Shown: positions 36,149-45,088, numbered from the stretch's first letter. The stretch: DNA of 64,000 nucleotides from Pantoea sp. alder81 (GCF_020179835.1 NZ_JAIUDA010000005.1:124001-188000), one strand, 5' to 3'. Notes: generated by a model from the letters alone, not told the origin. Made by a program: numbers and translations.

Positions 36149-37594
36149 ATGGAAAAAGAACTGTATATCTCGACGAACACCGCGTCAGGTCCAAATAGCG
36201 TGACGCGAACTGAGCCCTTTGTGAAGATTATTGCACTGGTGGCAACCTTAGGCGGATTATTATTTGGCTACGATACCGGGGTGGTATCGGGTGCGCTGTT
36301 ATTTATGCGCAGTGACCTGCAATTAACCCCTTTTACTACCGGGCTGGTCACCAGCTCGTTACTGTTTGGTGCTGCGTTCGGCGCTCTGCTCGCCGGGCAC
36401 TTTGCTGATGCCATGGGCCGTCGCAAAATCATCATTTCACTGGCATTTATTTTTGCCCTTGGCGCAGTCGGTTCCGCCTTTGCACCGGATGTGGTGTCGA
36501 TGATTGTCTCACGCCTTTTTCTCGGTATTGCCGTGGGCGGTGCGGCGGCGACCGTGCCGGTCTATATCGCTGAAATCGCGCCCGCCAACAAACGCGGCCA
36601 ACTGGTGACCCTGCAGGAGTTGATGATTGTATCGGGTCAACTGCTGGCCTATGTCTCGAATGCGACCTTCAATGAAATCTGGGGTGGTGAACATACGTGG
36701 CGCTGGATGCTGGCACTCTCTACGGTTCCCGCAGTGATGTTGTGGCTGGGTATGATTTTCATGCCGGAGAGTCCACGCTGGCTTGTGATGCGAGGCAATA
36801 CCCCTGAAGCCAGGCGAGTACTGGAGAAGACTCGTGCGGCTGAAGATGTTGAGTGGGAGTTGGAGGAAATTGAAGAGACCATTGAGGAAAACCGTCAGAA
36901 AGGCAAAGGCCGACTGCGCGATCTGCGCACTCCCTGGCTGCGTAAGGTATTTCTGTTAGGGATTGGCATTGCCGCCATCCAGCAGTTGACGGGCGTTAAC
37001 ACCATTATGTATTACGCGCCAACTATGCTGACTGCGACCGGGCTGAGTAATGATGCCGCACTGTTTGCCACCATAGCGAACGGCGTCATTTCCGTGCTGA
37101 TGACCCTGGTAGGCATTTGGATGATAGGCAAAATCGGCCGCCGGCCACTGGTGTTGGTAGGGCAAATGGGCTGCACGGCGTGCCTGTTCTTTATTGCCGC
37201 CGTGTGCTTCTTCATGCCGGAATATCTGGCGGGCGGAGAGGTTAATCTGCTGCGCGCTTATCTGGTATTGACTGGCATGCTGATGTTCCTGTGCTTCCAG
37301 CAAGGCGCACTCTCTCCGGTAACCTGGTTGCTGCTGTCGGAGATCTTCCCCGCGCGAATGCGTGGAATTTGCATGGGAGGCGCGGTATTTGCTTTATGGA
37401 TGGCCAACTTTGCTATCTCAATGGCATTCCCGATATTGCTGGCTGCCTTTGGTCTGGCTGGTGCTTTCCTCACCTTCGCAATCATTGGTATTGGCGGCTC
37501 GATGTTTGTACTGCGCACCATCCCGGAAACGCGTGGTCGCAGTCTCGAACAGGTCGAGCATTACTTCTTTGCGTTGTACGACGGTAAGCCTTAA
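36149..37594 (+). CDS. Sugar porter family MFS transporter (IolT-like)
   Basis: A 481-residue sugar porter (SP) family MFS protein with 12 helices. Signatures: GGLLFGYDTGVVSGALLF at TM1, FADAMGRRKIII, PVYIAEIAPANKRGQLV after TM4-5, FMPESPRWLVMRG, IQQLTGVNTIMYYAPTM at TM7, GKIGRRPLVLVG, and the C-terminal PETRGRSLEQVE. The overall pattern is closest to proton-coupled myo-inositol or pentose porters (IolT, AraE, XylE). The downstream IolI-like and IolG-like genes favour myo-inositol or a related cyclitol. I chose the ATG at 36149 after CAGGAGAGG rather than a more distal in-frame start. Confidence 0.88.
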   Translation: MEKELYISTNTASGPNSVTRTEPFVKIIALVATLGGLLFGYDTGVVSGALLFMRSDLQLTPFTTGLVTSSLLFGAAFGALLAGHFADAMGRRKIIISLAFIFALGAVGSAFAPDVVSMIVSRLFLGIAVGGAAATVPVYIAEIAPANKRGQLVTLQELMIVSGQLLAYVSNATFNEIWGGEHTWRWMLALSTVPAVMLWLGMIFMPESPRWLVMRGNTPEARRVLEKTRAAEDVEWELEEIEETIEENRQKGKGRLRDLRTPWLRKVFLLGIGIAAIQQLTGVNTIMYYAPTMLTATGLSNDAALFATIANGVISVLMTLVGIWMIGKIGRRPLVLVGQMGCTACLFFIAAVCFFMPEYLAGGEVNLLRAYLVLTGMLMFLCFQQGALSPVTWLLLSEIFPARMRGICMGGAVFALWMANFAISMAFPILLAAFGLAGAFLTFAIIGIGGSMFVLRTIPETRGRSLEQVEHYFFALYDGKP

Positions 37595-37617
37595 CGGTGA
37601 GGATTCTGTATCTGCAT

Positions 37618-37643
37618 AACGTTGATGTAAATCACTCAACGTT
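37618..37643. promoter_or_regulatory. Inverted repeat upstream of the IolI-like gene
   Basis: AACGTTGA (37618-37625) and TCAACGTT (37636-37643) form an 8-bp inverted repeat with a 10-base spacer, 95 bases before the isomerase gene. It could be a LacI/RpiR-type operator or a weak hairpin; the role is inference. Confidence 0.4.
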
Positions 37644-37737
37644 TAAGCAGTACAGATGAAAAAGATAAATTACTATCAAATCAGTTAAGCGCTGCAGAAA
37701 AAAATTTAAAAAACTGATCATTATTTCAGGAAATATC

Positions 37738-38559
37738 ATGACGTATAAAATAAGTAATGACCGCTTTTGTGTGAACCGTAAAATTGCACCTAATTTAACT
37801 ATCAATCAGTTTTTCACCCTGGTGAAAGACCTGGGGTTAAATAAAGTTGAAATTCGTAATGATATGAAGGGTGGGAGTGTAACGGATGGTTTAGGTGGCG
37901 AAGAAATTCGCAAGCTTGCCGTTGAAAACGCACTCACTATTGAAACGATTAATGCCGTCTATCCATTTAACCAATTATCCGATCAGGTATTAGAAAAAAC
38001 GCGGAGTTTATTAGAAGACGCGCGTGAAACGGGTGCGAAAGCGCTGGTGTTGTGTCCGTTAAATGACGGCACGGTTATCTCCAGCGAACAAACGGTGGCG
38101 GCATTAAAAACCCTCGCACCGCTATTTGACGAATATGGCATCGAAGGGCTGGTGGAGCCGCTGGGCTTTCCGCAGAGTTCACTGCGTTCAGCCGCGCTGG
38201 CACAAAAACTGATTAAGCAGGCGGGTGTGCCATTCAAAATCGTACTCGATACCTTCCATCATCATTTGTATGAAGGGGCAGAGCAAGACTTCGCCAGAGG
38301 CATTGACGTCAACAATATCGGATTGGTGCACCTGTCGGGCGTGACAGATGCACGTCCAGTCGCAGTATTGACCGATGAAGAACGCATCATGCTCAGTGCT
38401 GATGATCGGCTGCAATCGAAGCAGCAAGTCCAGCGCCTGGAGGAGATGGGTTACACCGGAGTTTACGCGTTCGAACCCTTCTCGTCAGCGATGGATGCGT
38501 GGAGCGAAGCGGATATCGCGCGTGAAATTCGTACCAGCATTGACTATCTGAACCATTAA
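37738..38559 (+). CDS. TIM-barrel isomerase, IolI-like (2-keto-myo-inositol isomerase family)
   Basis: A 273-residue AP-endonuclease-2-like TIM barrel. The metal-ligand pattern of IolI is visible: Glu in GLVEPLGFPQSS (about 141), Asp and His in IVLDTFHHHLYEG (about 168), His in IGLVHLSGVTD, and Glu in YAFEPFSSAM (about 242). LTDEERIMLSADDR is also as in IolI. Family members isomerise 2-keto-inositols. It sits between an IolT-like porter and an IolG-like dehydrogenase in one direction, 143 bases after the first and 33 before the second. The start at 37738 follows CAGGAAATATC. Confidence 0.8.
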   Translation: MTYKISNDRFCVNRKIAPNLTINQFFTLVKDLGLNKVEIRNDMKGGSVTDGLGGEEIRKLAVENALTIETINAVYPFNQLSDQVLEKTRSLLEDARETGAKALVLCPLNDGTVISSEQTVAALKTLAPLFDEYGIEGLVEPLGFPQSSLRSAALAQKLIKQAGVPFKIVLDTFHHHLYEGAEQDFARGIDVNNIGLVHLSGVTDARPVAVLTDEERIMLSADDRLQSKQQVQRLEEMGYTGVYAFEPFSSAMDAWSEADIAREIRTSIDYLNH

Positions 38560-38592
38560 TTTTACTTGTACAGAAGATCGAAGGAACAAATC

Positions 38593-39603
38593 ATGACGCT
38601 CAATATTGGTGTAATCGGCACTGGCGCAATCGGCCGCGAACACATTCGCCGTTGCAGTCAGGTACTGCAAAATGCCCGCGTAGTTGCACTGAATGATATC
38701 AACCGTGCGAACTGTGAACAGATCATTAGCGATCTCGGGCTTAAAGCCGAGATCTATGACAATGCACATGACCTGATCAATGCCCCGGACGTGCAGGCTA
38801 TTCTGGTGACATCATGGGGCCCAACGCACGAAGAATTTGTGCTGGCAGCGATTAAAGCCGGTAAAGCCGTGTTCTGTGAAAAGCCGCTGGCGGTGACAGC
38901 GCAGGGCTGTATGAATATTGTGGAAGCGGAAATCGCCGGGGGGAAAAAACGGGTGCAGGTTGGCTTTATGCGTCCATATGATAGTGGTTATCGAGCATTG
39001 AAAAACGTGATTGATAGCGGTGAAATTGGCGAGCCTTTGATGCTGCACTGCGCGCATCGTAACCCGGAAGTCGGCGATTCATACACCACAGACATGGCGA
39101 TTACCGATACGCTGATTCATGAGCTGGATGTTCTGCGCTGGTTGCTTAAAGACGATTACGTCAGTGCTCAGGTGATTTATCCGCGTAAAACTCGTAAAGC
39201 CTCATCCCATCTAAAGGATCCACAGATAGTGCTGCTGGAAACGGCGAAGGGCGTACGCATTGACGTCGAAATTTTCGTCAACTGCGCCTACGGCTATGAC
39301 ATCCAGTGCGAAGTGGTGGGTGAAACCGGAATTGCCAGCTTGCCTGAGCCGATGTCTATCCAGACGCGCAGTGCGGCTAAGCTCTCCACGGGAATTCTGA
39401 CCGACTGGAAAAAGCGCTTCATCGATGCCTATGATGTGGAATTGCAGGATTTCATTAACAATGTGTTGTCTGACAACATGACTGGCCCATCTGCCTGGGA
39501 TGGCTATGCTGCTGCTGTTGCCGCTGATGCTTGTGTTGCCGCACAGAATAACGGTGAAATTGTGCCGATTACTATGCCTCCACGCCCCGCGTTTTATCAA
39601 TGA
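38593..39603 (+). CDS. iolG: Inositol 2-dehydrogenase-like, Gfo/Idh/MocA family
   Basis: A 336-residue NAD-dependent dehydrogenase. [16 protein letters not shown] is the Rossmann motif, [14 protein letters not shown] carries the catalytic Lys of EKP, and [32 protein letters not shown] and [12 protein letters not shown] match IolG proteins closely. It should oxidise myo-inositol, or a related cyclitol or sugar, to the 2-keto form, which the IolI-like enzyme could then isomerise. I chose the ATG at 38593 after AAGGAAC. Last gene of the three-gene unit; a strong hairpin follows. iolB, iolC, iolD and iolE are absent here. Confidence 0.85.
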   Translation: MTLNIGVIGTGAIGREHIRRCSQVLQNARVVALNDINRANCEQIISDLGLKAEIYDNAHDLINAPDVQAILVTSWGPTHEEFVLAAIKAGKAVFCEKPLAVTAQGCMNIVEAEIAGGKKRVQVGFMRPYDSGYRALKNVIDSGEIGEPLMLHCAHRNPEVGDSYTTDMAITDTLIHELDVLRWLLKDDYVSAQVIYPRKTRKASSHLKDPQIVLLETAKGVRIDVEIFVNCAYGYDIQCEVVGETGIASLPEPMSIQTRSAAKLSTGILTDWKKRFIDAYDVELQDFINNVLSDNMTGPSAWDGYAAAVAADACVAAQNNGEIVPITMPPRPAFYQ

Positions 39604-39609
39604 TGGATG

Positions 39610-39636
39610 CAAGGGCGCACCCCTGGTGCGCCCTTG
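39610..39636 (+). terminator. Strong hairpin after iolG
   Basis: CAAGGGCGCACC (39610-39621) pairs perfectly with GGTGCGCCCTTG (39625-39636) around a 3-base loop, seven bases after the stop. There is no T-run, so it may be rho-assisted or an mRNA 3'-end protector. Confidence 0.65.
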
Positions 39637-39895
39637 TCAGTAGCCAGCGTCAGCAAGTGTGCTTGATTTATCGTTGGAGATTCACCGCTCAGTGCTGTAT
39701 AAATATTCAGTTCATTTAAAGCGAGATGGCTTGTTTTGCCTTCTAAAAGGGTTACTTTTTCAGACTTAGATTGAATGTTGCCCACATTTAAATGTCGAAA
39801 TTTAAGGAAAGGTTGAGTTTTCACTTTGAGTAGGCATCATGTTGAAACGGTTGATGCCCGTTGACGGTTTAAACTTCGTGAAGTCAGGAGATCAT

Positions 39896-40090
39896 ATGCC
39901 AAAATTTCTGGAGCGTTTTCTCAGCATGCCGGGGCGATTGATGCAATCAATCAACCAGCAGGATATTGAGCAGTCAAATGACAGCAAAATTATCACTGAT
40001 GCGAACGGTAATGCCTGGTTAAATATGAGTAATCCGCAGGTCCGCGATTCCATGCAGGCTCGCATGAAGGAATTGGCCGCGAAACGTTAA
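39896..40090 (+). CDS. Small hypothetical protein (64 aa)
   Basis: Not recognised. The ATG at 39896 is preceded by CAGGAG (spacing 5), and the 64-residue product has an amphipathic N-terminal helix (MPKFLERFLSMPGRLMQSI), a polar middle with KIITDANGNAWLNMSNPQ, and a basic helical end (RDSMQARMKELAAKR). No signal peptide or membrane segment. It ends 9 bases before the membrane protein gene below and is likely cotranscribed with it. A longer in-frame start at 39839 lacks a good ribosome site. Confidence 0.65.
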   Translation: MPKFLERFLSMPGRLMQSINQQDIEQSNDSKIITDANGNAWLNMSNPQVRDSMQARMKELAAKR

Positions 40091-40099
40091 GGATTAACG

Positions 40100-40888
40100 A
40101 TGGGTCCGTTGGTGATTATGGTGGTATTGGTCTGTGGCTTTTGGTTTACAGAAAATCATTATCAATCACGCATACGCCAGGCCAGAACTAATGGCTGGAC
40201 ATCGTACTTTTATGTTGCCATGCATGGCTGCAAGTTTGTCATTCAGGGATTTTGCCTGATTCTGTTCATCTACCTGTTTTTACTGATTGTTAGTCTCATT
40301 ATTTCAATTCCCCATCTGTTTGTGTCCACCTATGGCATCAAAGACTTCTATTCGTGGTTAACGAACAAAACGGCTCTCTCATATCCACTGTTTTTCATTC
40401 TCTCTTTGTGTGCAGGATGTTTTATCGCCTGGAGGGCAGGTGATGCCGCACAAAAATCCTTGCGTGACGAACGCGTCCGTCAGGCCGCCTATCGTGAAAT
40501 GGCTGCCATGGATGCGATTGAATCCCTGCTGGTTCAGGCTATTGATGAGGACATGTTGATTTTCGTTACGCTTAAATCACGCAAGGTCTACATTGGTTAT
40601 GTCGCCGCACCCCGTATAGAGCACAGTCTCACCCAGCACCTTTCTATCATCCCTTGCATCAGTGGCTACCGGGATAAGGACACGTTGTATTATCACGAAC
40701 AACATCGTTATTACGAACTCTATCTCAAGAAGGGGATTACGGCGGACTCAAAGGGATTGAACCTGCAACATTTCCGGCATGTGATTCCAATGAATGAGGT
40801 TGAAGCCATTTCGTTATTTGATACCAGCACTTACCAATGTTTCGATGAATTCATCAACAACAAGTCTGAACACGCCACCAGCGAGTGA
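40100..40888 (+). CDS. Membrane protein of unknown function with cytoplasmic C-terminal domain
   Basis: A 262-residue protein. Three hydrophobic segments are visible: about 3-16 (LVIMVVLVCGFWF), 47-75 (IQGFCLILFIYLFLLIVSLI) and 94-110 (SYPLFFILSLCAGCFIAW). The remaining 150 residues are soluble, starting with a charged helix (AAQKSLRDERVRQAAYREM) and containing an LIFVTLKSRKVYIGYV beta segment and CISGYRDKDTLYYHEQH. The LKSRKVYIGY pattern resembles domains that bind or sense small ligands at membranes, but I do not assign a family. Cotranscribed with the 64-aa gene upstream. The pair is less GC-rich than flanking metabolic genes. Confidence 0.7.
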   Translation: MGPLVIMVVLVCGFWFTENHYQSRIRQARTNGWTSYFYVAMHGCKFVIQGFCLILFIYLFLLIVSLIISIPHLFVSTYGIKDFYSWLTNKTALSYPLFFILSLCAGCFIAWRAGDAAQKSLRDERVRQAAYREMAAMDAIESLLVQAIDEDMLIFVTLKSRKVYIGYVAAPRIEHSLTQHLSIIPCISGYRDKDTLYYHEQHRYYELYLKKGITADSKGLNLQHFRHVIPMNEVEAISLFDTSTYQCFDEFINNKSEHATSE

Positions 40889-40999
40889 CGCTGTCACCCT
40901 AAGCTGACACTCACCGCACCACGACCTGATGCCGTTGCCTCTCCCTCAAGCCTCTTTCCGTGTAATATCGCCGCCTTTGATGTTTGCAGGGATTTAATT

Positions 41000-42238
41000 A
41001 TGACGGAGTTAACCTTTAGCCGTCGCCAGCCATCCGTTTGGTGGGGCGCGATGATTATCTGCGGCACAGTGGTGGGCGCGGGTATGTTCACATTGCCGAT
41101 TGTGATGGCCGGTGCGTGGTTTGGCTGGGCGCTGCTGCTGTTATTGGTGACGTGGGGCGCGATGTTGCTATCCGGTTTGCTGTTCATGCGCACCAGCCTG
41201 CACTATCCACAGGGATCCGGTTACGACACCTTAACCAAAGATTTATTGGGTCGCGGTTGGGCAGTGCTTAACGGTCTGAGCATTTTATTTGTATTAGGTA
41301 TCCTGACTTATGCCTACATCTCCGCCAGCGGTCCGGTTTATCAACACTCGCTGAACCTGGCGGGGCTGCCGCTCTCCACCGCAGGCGCGAAAATTGCGCT
41401 TACGCTCTGCGTTGCCGCCGTGGTGTGGCTTGGCACGACCGGCGTGAGCCGCTTAATGACTTTCTGCGTCCTGGCGAAAATCCTGCTGCTGATCCTGCTA
41501 TTCGGTGGCTTACTCACTCAGGTCAGTCTGCCTTCCTTAATCAGCACTGCACCAACGGGAGAAAGCTATTGGCCTTATGCCCTCGGTGTATTGCCGTTTT
41601 GTCTGGCGTCTTTTGGCTATCACGGCAATATCACCGGATTGGTAAGCTACTACGACGGCAACAAACGGCATATCACACAAGCGCTAGTGTTAGGTACTCT
41701 GATGTCGCTGGCACTCTATTTGTTCTGGATTACCAGCACCATGGGCAATCTACCCCGCGCGGCCTTCCCCGCGATCGTGCAGCGAGGTGGCGACATCGCC
41801 GCGCTGATGGCGGCCCTGAGCAATCATCTGCATGTCAGCGCCCTGGCATTAATGATGTCCATTTTTTCGCATTTTGCTGTGATTGCGTCCTTTCTTGGCG
41901 TAACCGCCGGACTGTTTGACTTCATCACCGATCGTTTAGGCTGGGGCAATTCGCCTGTTGCACGTCTGAAAACTGCCTGTCTGACCTTTCTGCCGCCGTT
42001 AATCGCATCATTACTCTGGCCGCATGGCTTTGTCGCCGCGATTGGCTTTGCGGGGCTGTTTGCTACGCTTTGGGCTGTTTTTATCCCGGCGATGCTGGCA
42101 TGGAAGGCACAACAGCGTTTTGCCGGGATGCCGCGTTCCACGCTCTCAATTGTGCTGGTGATGATTTTCGGTGTGCTGAATATCCTCGCCTGGTCACTGA
42201 GCTGGCTGGGTTGGCTGCCCACCTTTGGCAGCGCTTAA
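41000..42238 (+). CDS. mtr: Aromatic amino acid permease, tryptophan-type (Mtr-like)
   Basis: A 412-residue HAAAP-family permease with 11 hydrophobic segments, matching Mtr of E. coli (414 aa) along its length: IICGTVVGAGMFTLPIVMAG at TM1, YDTLTKDLLGRGWAVLNGLS, ILTYAYISASGP, LPFCLASFGYHGNITGLV, GTLMSLALYLFWITSTMGNL and FSHFAVIASFLGVTAGLFD. It takes up tryptophan (possibly tyrosine) with protons across the inner membrane. TyrP and TnaB are the alternatives; the SFGYHGNI and length favour Mtr. No TrpR or TyrR box was identified with confidence upstream. Decayed siderophore genes follow directly. Confidence 0.85.
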   Translation: MTELTFSRRQPSVWWGAMIICGTVVGAGMFTLPIVMAGAWFGWALLLLLVTWGAMLLSGLLFMRTSLHYPQGSGYDTLTKDLLGRGWAVLNGLSILFVLGILTYAYISASGPVYQHSLNLAGLPLSTAGAKIALTLCVAAVVWLGTTGVSRLMTFCVLAKILLLILLFGGLLTQVSLPSLISTAPTGESYWPYALGVLPFCLASFGYHGNITGLVSYYDGNKRHITQALVLGTLMSLALYLFWITSTMGNLPRAAFPAIVQRGGDIAALMAALSNHLHVSALALMMSIFSHFAVIASFLGVTAGLFDFITDRLGWGNSPVARLKTACLTFLPPLIASLLWPHGFVAAIGFAGLFATLWAVFIPAMLAWKAQQRFAGMPRSTLSIVLVMIFGVLNILAWSLSWLGWLPTFGSA

Positions 42239-42239
42239 T

Positions 42240-42480
42240 TCAGACATCGTGAAATAAACAGAGTGGTGCGCCGCATAATGGATCGGCCACCACGCTGGCC
42301 TCGATCTGAAAAACCTCACGTAATACCGGTGGCGTTAATACTTCTGTCGGTGTGCCCTGTGTCACCAATTGCCCCTGTTTCAATAACACCAGGTGATCGC
42401 AATAGCGACCGGCCTGGTTGAGGTCATGCAGCACGGTAATCACGGTTTTAACCTGTGCTTTGAGTTCCACCATCAACTTC
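42240..42480 (-). pseudogene. C-terminal fragment of a siderophore ABC transporter ATPase (FecE/FepC-like)
   Basis: The frame reads MVELKAQVKTVITVLHDLNQ, then AGRYCDHLVLLKQGQLVTQG, then PTEVLTPPVLREVFQIEA: the H-loop His (VLHD) and end of an iron-chelate ABC ATPase. Everything N-terminal (Walker A, Q-loop, signature, Walker B) is missing. The fragment starts abruptly where a TonB-receptor fragment ends, so the two are fused by a deletion. It cannot be functional. Confidence 0.85.
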
Positions 42481-42721
42481 ATTATGATTGATATCTAACA
42501 ACGCAGGCAGTGGCGCGTTGTAACTGACGTCCTGTTGAGTGCCGCGAATCGCATTGCGCTGATAGGAGCTGATGTGTTCGAAACGCATGCCAGGCGTGAT
42601 GGTCCAGTTGCCAATATCAATGCGGTCATCAATATACCAGGCGTGCGTCTCAGTTCCGGAACGCTTGTCGCGATCGTAAGGACTGGCAGTAGAGGTCAAT
42701 TCACCACTCACTTTCTGGTTG
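42481..42721 (-). pseudogene. Internal fragment of a TonB-dependent siderophore receptor
   Basis: About 80 codons of receptor barrel: SGELTSTASPYDRDKRSGTE, HAWYIDDRIDIGNWTITPGM, RFEHISSYQRNAIRGTQ and SYNAPLPALL are typical of FecA-like siderophore receptors. There is no signal peptide, plug domain or C-terminal Phe. It is joined at about 42480 to the ABC ATPase fragment. It is the relic of an iron uptake locus, squeezed between mtr and the LysR gene. Confidence 0.8.
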
Positions 42722-42724
42722 CCT

Positions 42725-43612
42725 TTAAGTCATCCTTCCTGACAAGGTGCTCTTCAAAATCTCACTGAAAGCGGCACACGTTTTTGCTTTGCTGCTATCA
42801 TCATCAGGTCCCTGAAGCAGGATAAACTCTGCCTGCGGAAGCGAAGGTAAATTCATTGCTTCAACGTTGTGCAAACCTGTGGGAACAGCTGATTGATTAA
42901 GGCAGCCAATGCCCAGCCCAGCGACCAGCGCTGTTTGCAGTCCGCGAACACCCGAAGTTATGTGACGAATAAAAAAGGGTCGTTGATGCTGTTTCAGGGT
43001 CTGACAAGCCAGGCGATGCAATGAACAACCTTCAGGTAATAAGGCTAGCGGTACAGGCTCGTTTGCCACGGCGGGTAAGTTACCCACCCACATCATAGCC
43101 TCACGCATTAATAAAACTTCTCGCGGGTGAGAGGTGGCGGGGTGAATCCCAGGAATTCGCATGACTATCGCGAGGTCGATTTCACCGTGTTGCCAGGCGT
43201 TTTCGATATCACTACTTTTCCCCATCAAAGTTCGCAGTCTTAAATGCGGATAGTGGCGACCAAACCCCGCCAGTAAATTCACCATATCTGCGGGTCGACA
43301 ATAATCCGTGATGCCGAGACAAATTTCACCGCTGAGCGAAACGCCTTGCAGATCGCGCCATGCCGCATCGGCAAGCGCCAGCAACTGCCTTGCATGCGGT
43401 AACAGTTTTTCTCCGGCAACCGTGGGAACAACGCCACTTTTACTTCGAATCAGTAAGGTTTGATTGGCATGTTGTTCTAATTTACGCAGCTGCTCACTCA
43501 GTGCTGATTGCGACAGGCAGCGCAGCGGTGCCGCCGCAGTCAGGCTTCCGGATTCAACAGCGGTGACGAAGCTGCGTAGTTGTTCCATATCGAAGCTGTT
43601 CATTTTATCCAT
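42725..43612 (-). CDS. LysR-family transcriptional regulator (near the tautomerase gene)
   Basis: A 295-residue LysR protein. The winged helix is in FDMEQLRSFVTAVESGSLTA with LSQSALSEQLRKLEQHANQ, followed by LLIRSKSGVVPTVAG and an effector domain starting SGEICLGITDYC. The sequence of the HTH resembles LrhA/HdfR-type regulators, but the function is not clear. ATGs at 43612 and 43603 are both possible; neither has a strong SD. It is divergent from the tautomerase gene, its probable target. Its last codons (GRMT, stop) abut the receptor relic, so the 3' end may be altered by that deletion. Confidence 0.82.
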   Translation of the reverse strand: MDKMNSFDMEQLRSFVTAVESGSLTAAAPLRCLSQSALSEQLRKLEQHANQTLLIRSKSGVVPTVAGEKLLPHARQLLALADAAWRDLQGVSLSGEICLGITDYCRPADMVNLLAGFGRHYPHLRLRTLMGKSSDIENAWQHGEIDLAIVMRIPGIHPATSHPREVLLMREAMMWVGNLPAVANEPVPLALLPEGCSLHRLACQTLKQHQRPFFIRHITSGVRGLQTALVAGLGIGCLNQSAVPTGLHNVEAMNLPSLPQAEFILLQGPDDDSSKAKTCAAFSEILKSTLSGRMT

Positions 43613-43707
43613 CGGTTAATTGGTTGGATGACATCATATAATCCGGTTTTACAGATGGTAATGCAATGCGCAATAGTGGTGATGAACCCACAATGAGGAG
43701 CATTAAC

Positions 43708-44100
43708 ATGCCACATATTGTTTTGCAGTTATCCGGCGAACGTGACAGTGATTTGATGAGAAAGGCAGTTAAAACCATTAACGATTTAACCGCAGAAGTG
43801 CTTGGTAAAGATCGTGCAATAATGGCAACCGCTGTAGAGTTTATTCCCGCCGACCAGTGGTTTATCGGCGGAGTTGCACTGGATGAAACAGGAGGAAGCG
43901 CTTTTCATCTGGATATCAGCATCACCGATGAAACCAATACCAAAGCTGAAAAATCGCGTTATGTGCGAGAAGTCTTTAATGCACTTAGCGCTTTGCGACC
44001 TGAGTTACATCAGGAAAGTTATGTTCATCTCATTGATGCACGTGCGGCGGCGTATGGCTATGGTGGCCGTACTCAGGAATGGCGTCATCAACACCCGTAA
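43708..44100 (+). CDS. Tautomerase-superfamily protein
   Basis: A 130-residue protein starting MPHIVLQLSGERDSDLMRKA. Removal of Met would expose Pro-1, the catalytic base of 4-oxalocrotonate-tautomerase-like enzymes. The length fits the MIF/long-subfamily members, with a second half DETGGSAFHLDISITDETN then EKSRYVREVFNALSAL. It presumably tautomerises a keto-enol or activated alkene substrate; which one is unknown. The start follows TGAGGAGCATTAAC. It is divergent from the LysR regulator at 96 bases and ends in a GC-rich hairpin. Confidence 0.75.
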   Translation: MPHIVLQLSGERDSDLMRKAVKTINDLTAEVLGKDRAIMATAVEFIPADQWFIGGVALDETGGSAFHLDISITDETNTKAEKSRYVREVFNALSALRPELHQESYVHLIDARAAAYGYGGRTQEWRHQHP

Positions 44101-44105
44101 TTCTC

Positions 44106-44124
44106 GGCGGCCCAGCGGGCCGCC
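44106..44124. terminator. GC-rich hairpin between convergent genes
   Basis: GGCGGCCC (44106-44113) pairs perfectly with GGGCCGCC (44117-44124) around AGC. It separates the convergent tautomerase and binding-protein genes and is followed by a pyrimidine-rich stretch (TTCCGTCTCATTTTTG). Confidence 0.65.
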
Positions 44125-44131
44125 TTCCGTC

Positions 44132-45055
44132 TCATTTTTGATTCTTGTCAGTAAACGACTGATAATTTTCATTCGTCACGGTCTGATAGGGTATCCAGTT
44201 ATAGGCTTCGGTTTGCTTGCCGTTCAGCATGTCGCTTGCCACATTGACTGCTCCGATAGCCTGACCTTTCGCATCCTGGAAAATGGTGACAGCCATTTTG
44301 CCGTTCTTGATGAACTGCAATCCATCCGGTGTGCCATCGATTCCTGCCACTAACACATCGCTCTTCTTCAACTGATCCAGTGCCATAATCGCCCCAATTG
44401 CCATCTCATCGTTGTTTGCGACTATTGCATTAATGGTGTTGCCATCTTGCAGCCACGAAAGGGTTTTATCGACAGCTTCGTTACGCTGCCAGTTGGCTGT
44501 CTGTTTTTGAATAACTTTAAGACCGGGGTGGGCGCTGACATAATCTTCGACCGCTTTGGTGCGTTGGCGGGCTTCTTCGGTGGAGAGTGACCCCATCAGG
44601 ATGGCGATGTTCCCCTGGTTGTTCATGCGTTTTGCCAGCGCTTCAATCTCCATTTTTCCGCTCAACGCAGAGTCAGAGCCAACGTAAGCCATCTTACCGC
44701 TCAATGTCACTTCAGGTTTACGGTTGACGAATATCAGCGGAATATTGGCTTTCTTCGCCGCAGCAATCACAGGCATGACACCTTGCGTGTCTACCGGGTT
44801 GACGATAATGGCGTCCGCACCCTGATTGATAAAATCGTCGACCTGTTGGATTTGCAGTGAGACATCCCCTTTGGCATCCGCAAACTGGCTGTTCAATCCT
44901 TTCTCCTTCAACTGCGTTTCCATTTGGCTGCGCAGGATCGAAACGAAGTTAAGATCCAGATTGGCCAGGGCAACGCCCACCATGTACGTTTTAGCTTGAA
45001 CATCAAACACGCTAAGTAAACCACAGGCGATGATTATTGCTTTGATTATATTCAT
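44132..45055 (-). CDS. Orphan sugar ABC transporter substrate-binding protein (RbsB family)
   Basis: A 307-residue periplasmic binding protein with a signal peptide (MNIIKAIIIACGLLSVFDVQ, cleaved near residue 22) and the type-1 ribose-binding fold: INQGADAIIVNPVDTQGVMP, IPLIFVNRKP, YVGSDSALSGKMEIEAL, GNIAILMGSLSTEEARQRT and INAIVANNDEMAIGAIMAL. It should bind a monosaccharide or autoinducer-like sugar. No permease or ATPase gene is adjacent, so it must work with a transporter encoded elsewhere, or serve as a sensor. Two near-identical GC-rich palindromes lie upstream, suggesting LacI-type control. Start ATG at 45055 after AGAG. Confidence 0.85.
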   Translation of the reverse strand: MNIIKAIIIACGLLSVFDVQAKTYMVGVALANLDLNFVSILRSQMETQLKEKGLNSQFADAKGDVSLQIQQVDDFINQGADAIIVNPVDTQGVMPVIAAAKKANIPLIFVNRKPEVTLSGKMAYVGSDSALSGKMEIEALAKRMNNQGNIAILMGSLSTEEARQRTKAVEDYVSAHPGLKVIQKQTANWQRNEAVDKTLSWLQDGNTINAIVANNDEMAIGAIMALDQLKKSDVLVAGIDGTPDGLQFIKNGKMAVTIFQDAKGQAIGAVNVASDMLNGKQTEAYNWIPYQTVTNENYQSFTDKNQK

Positions 45056-45088
45056 TTTTATATCTCTGTAGGGTGGGAGGGGGTTTTA

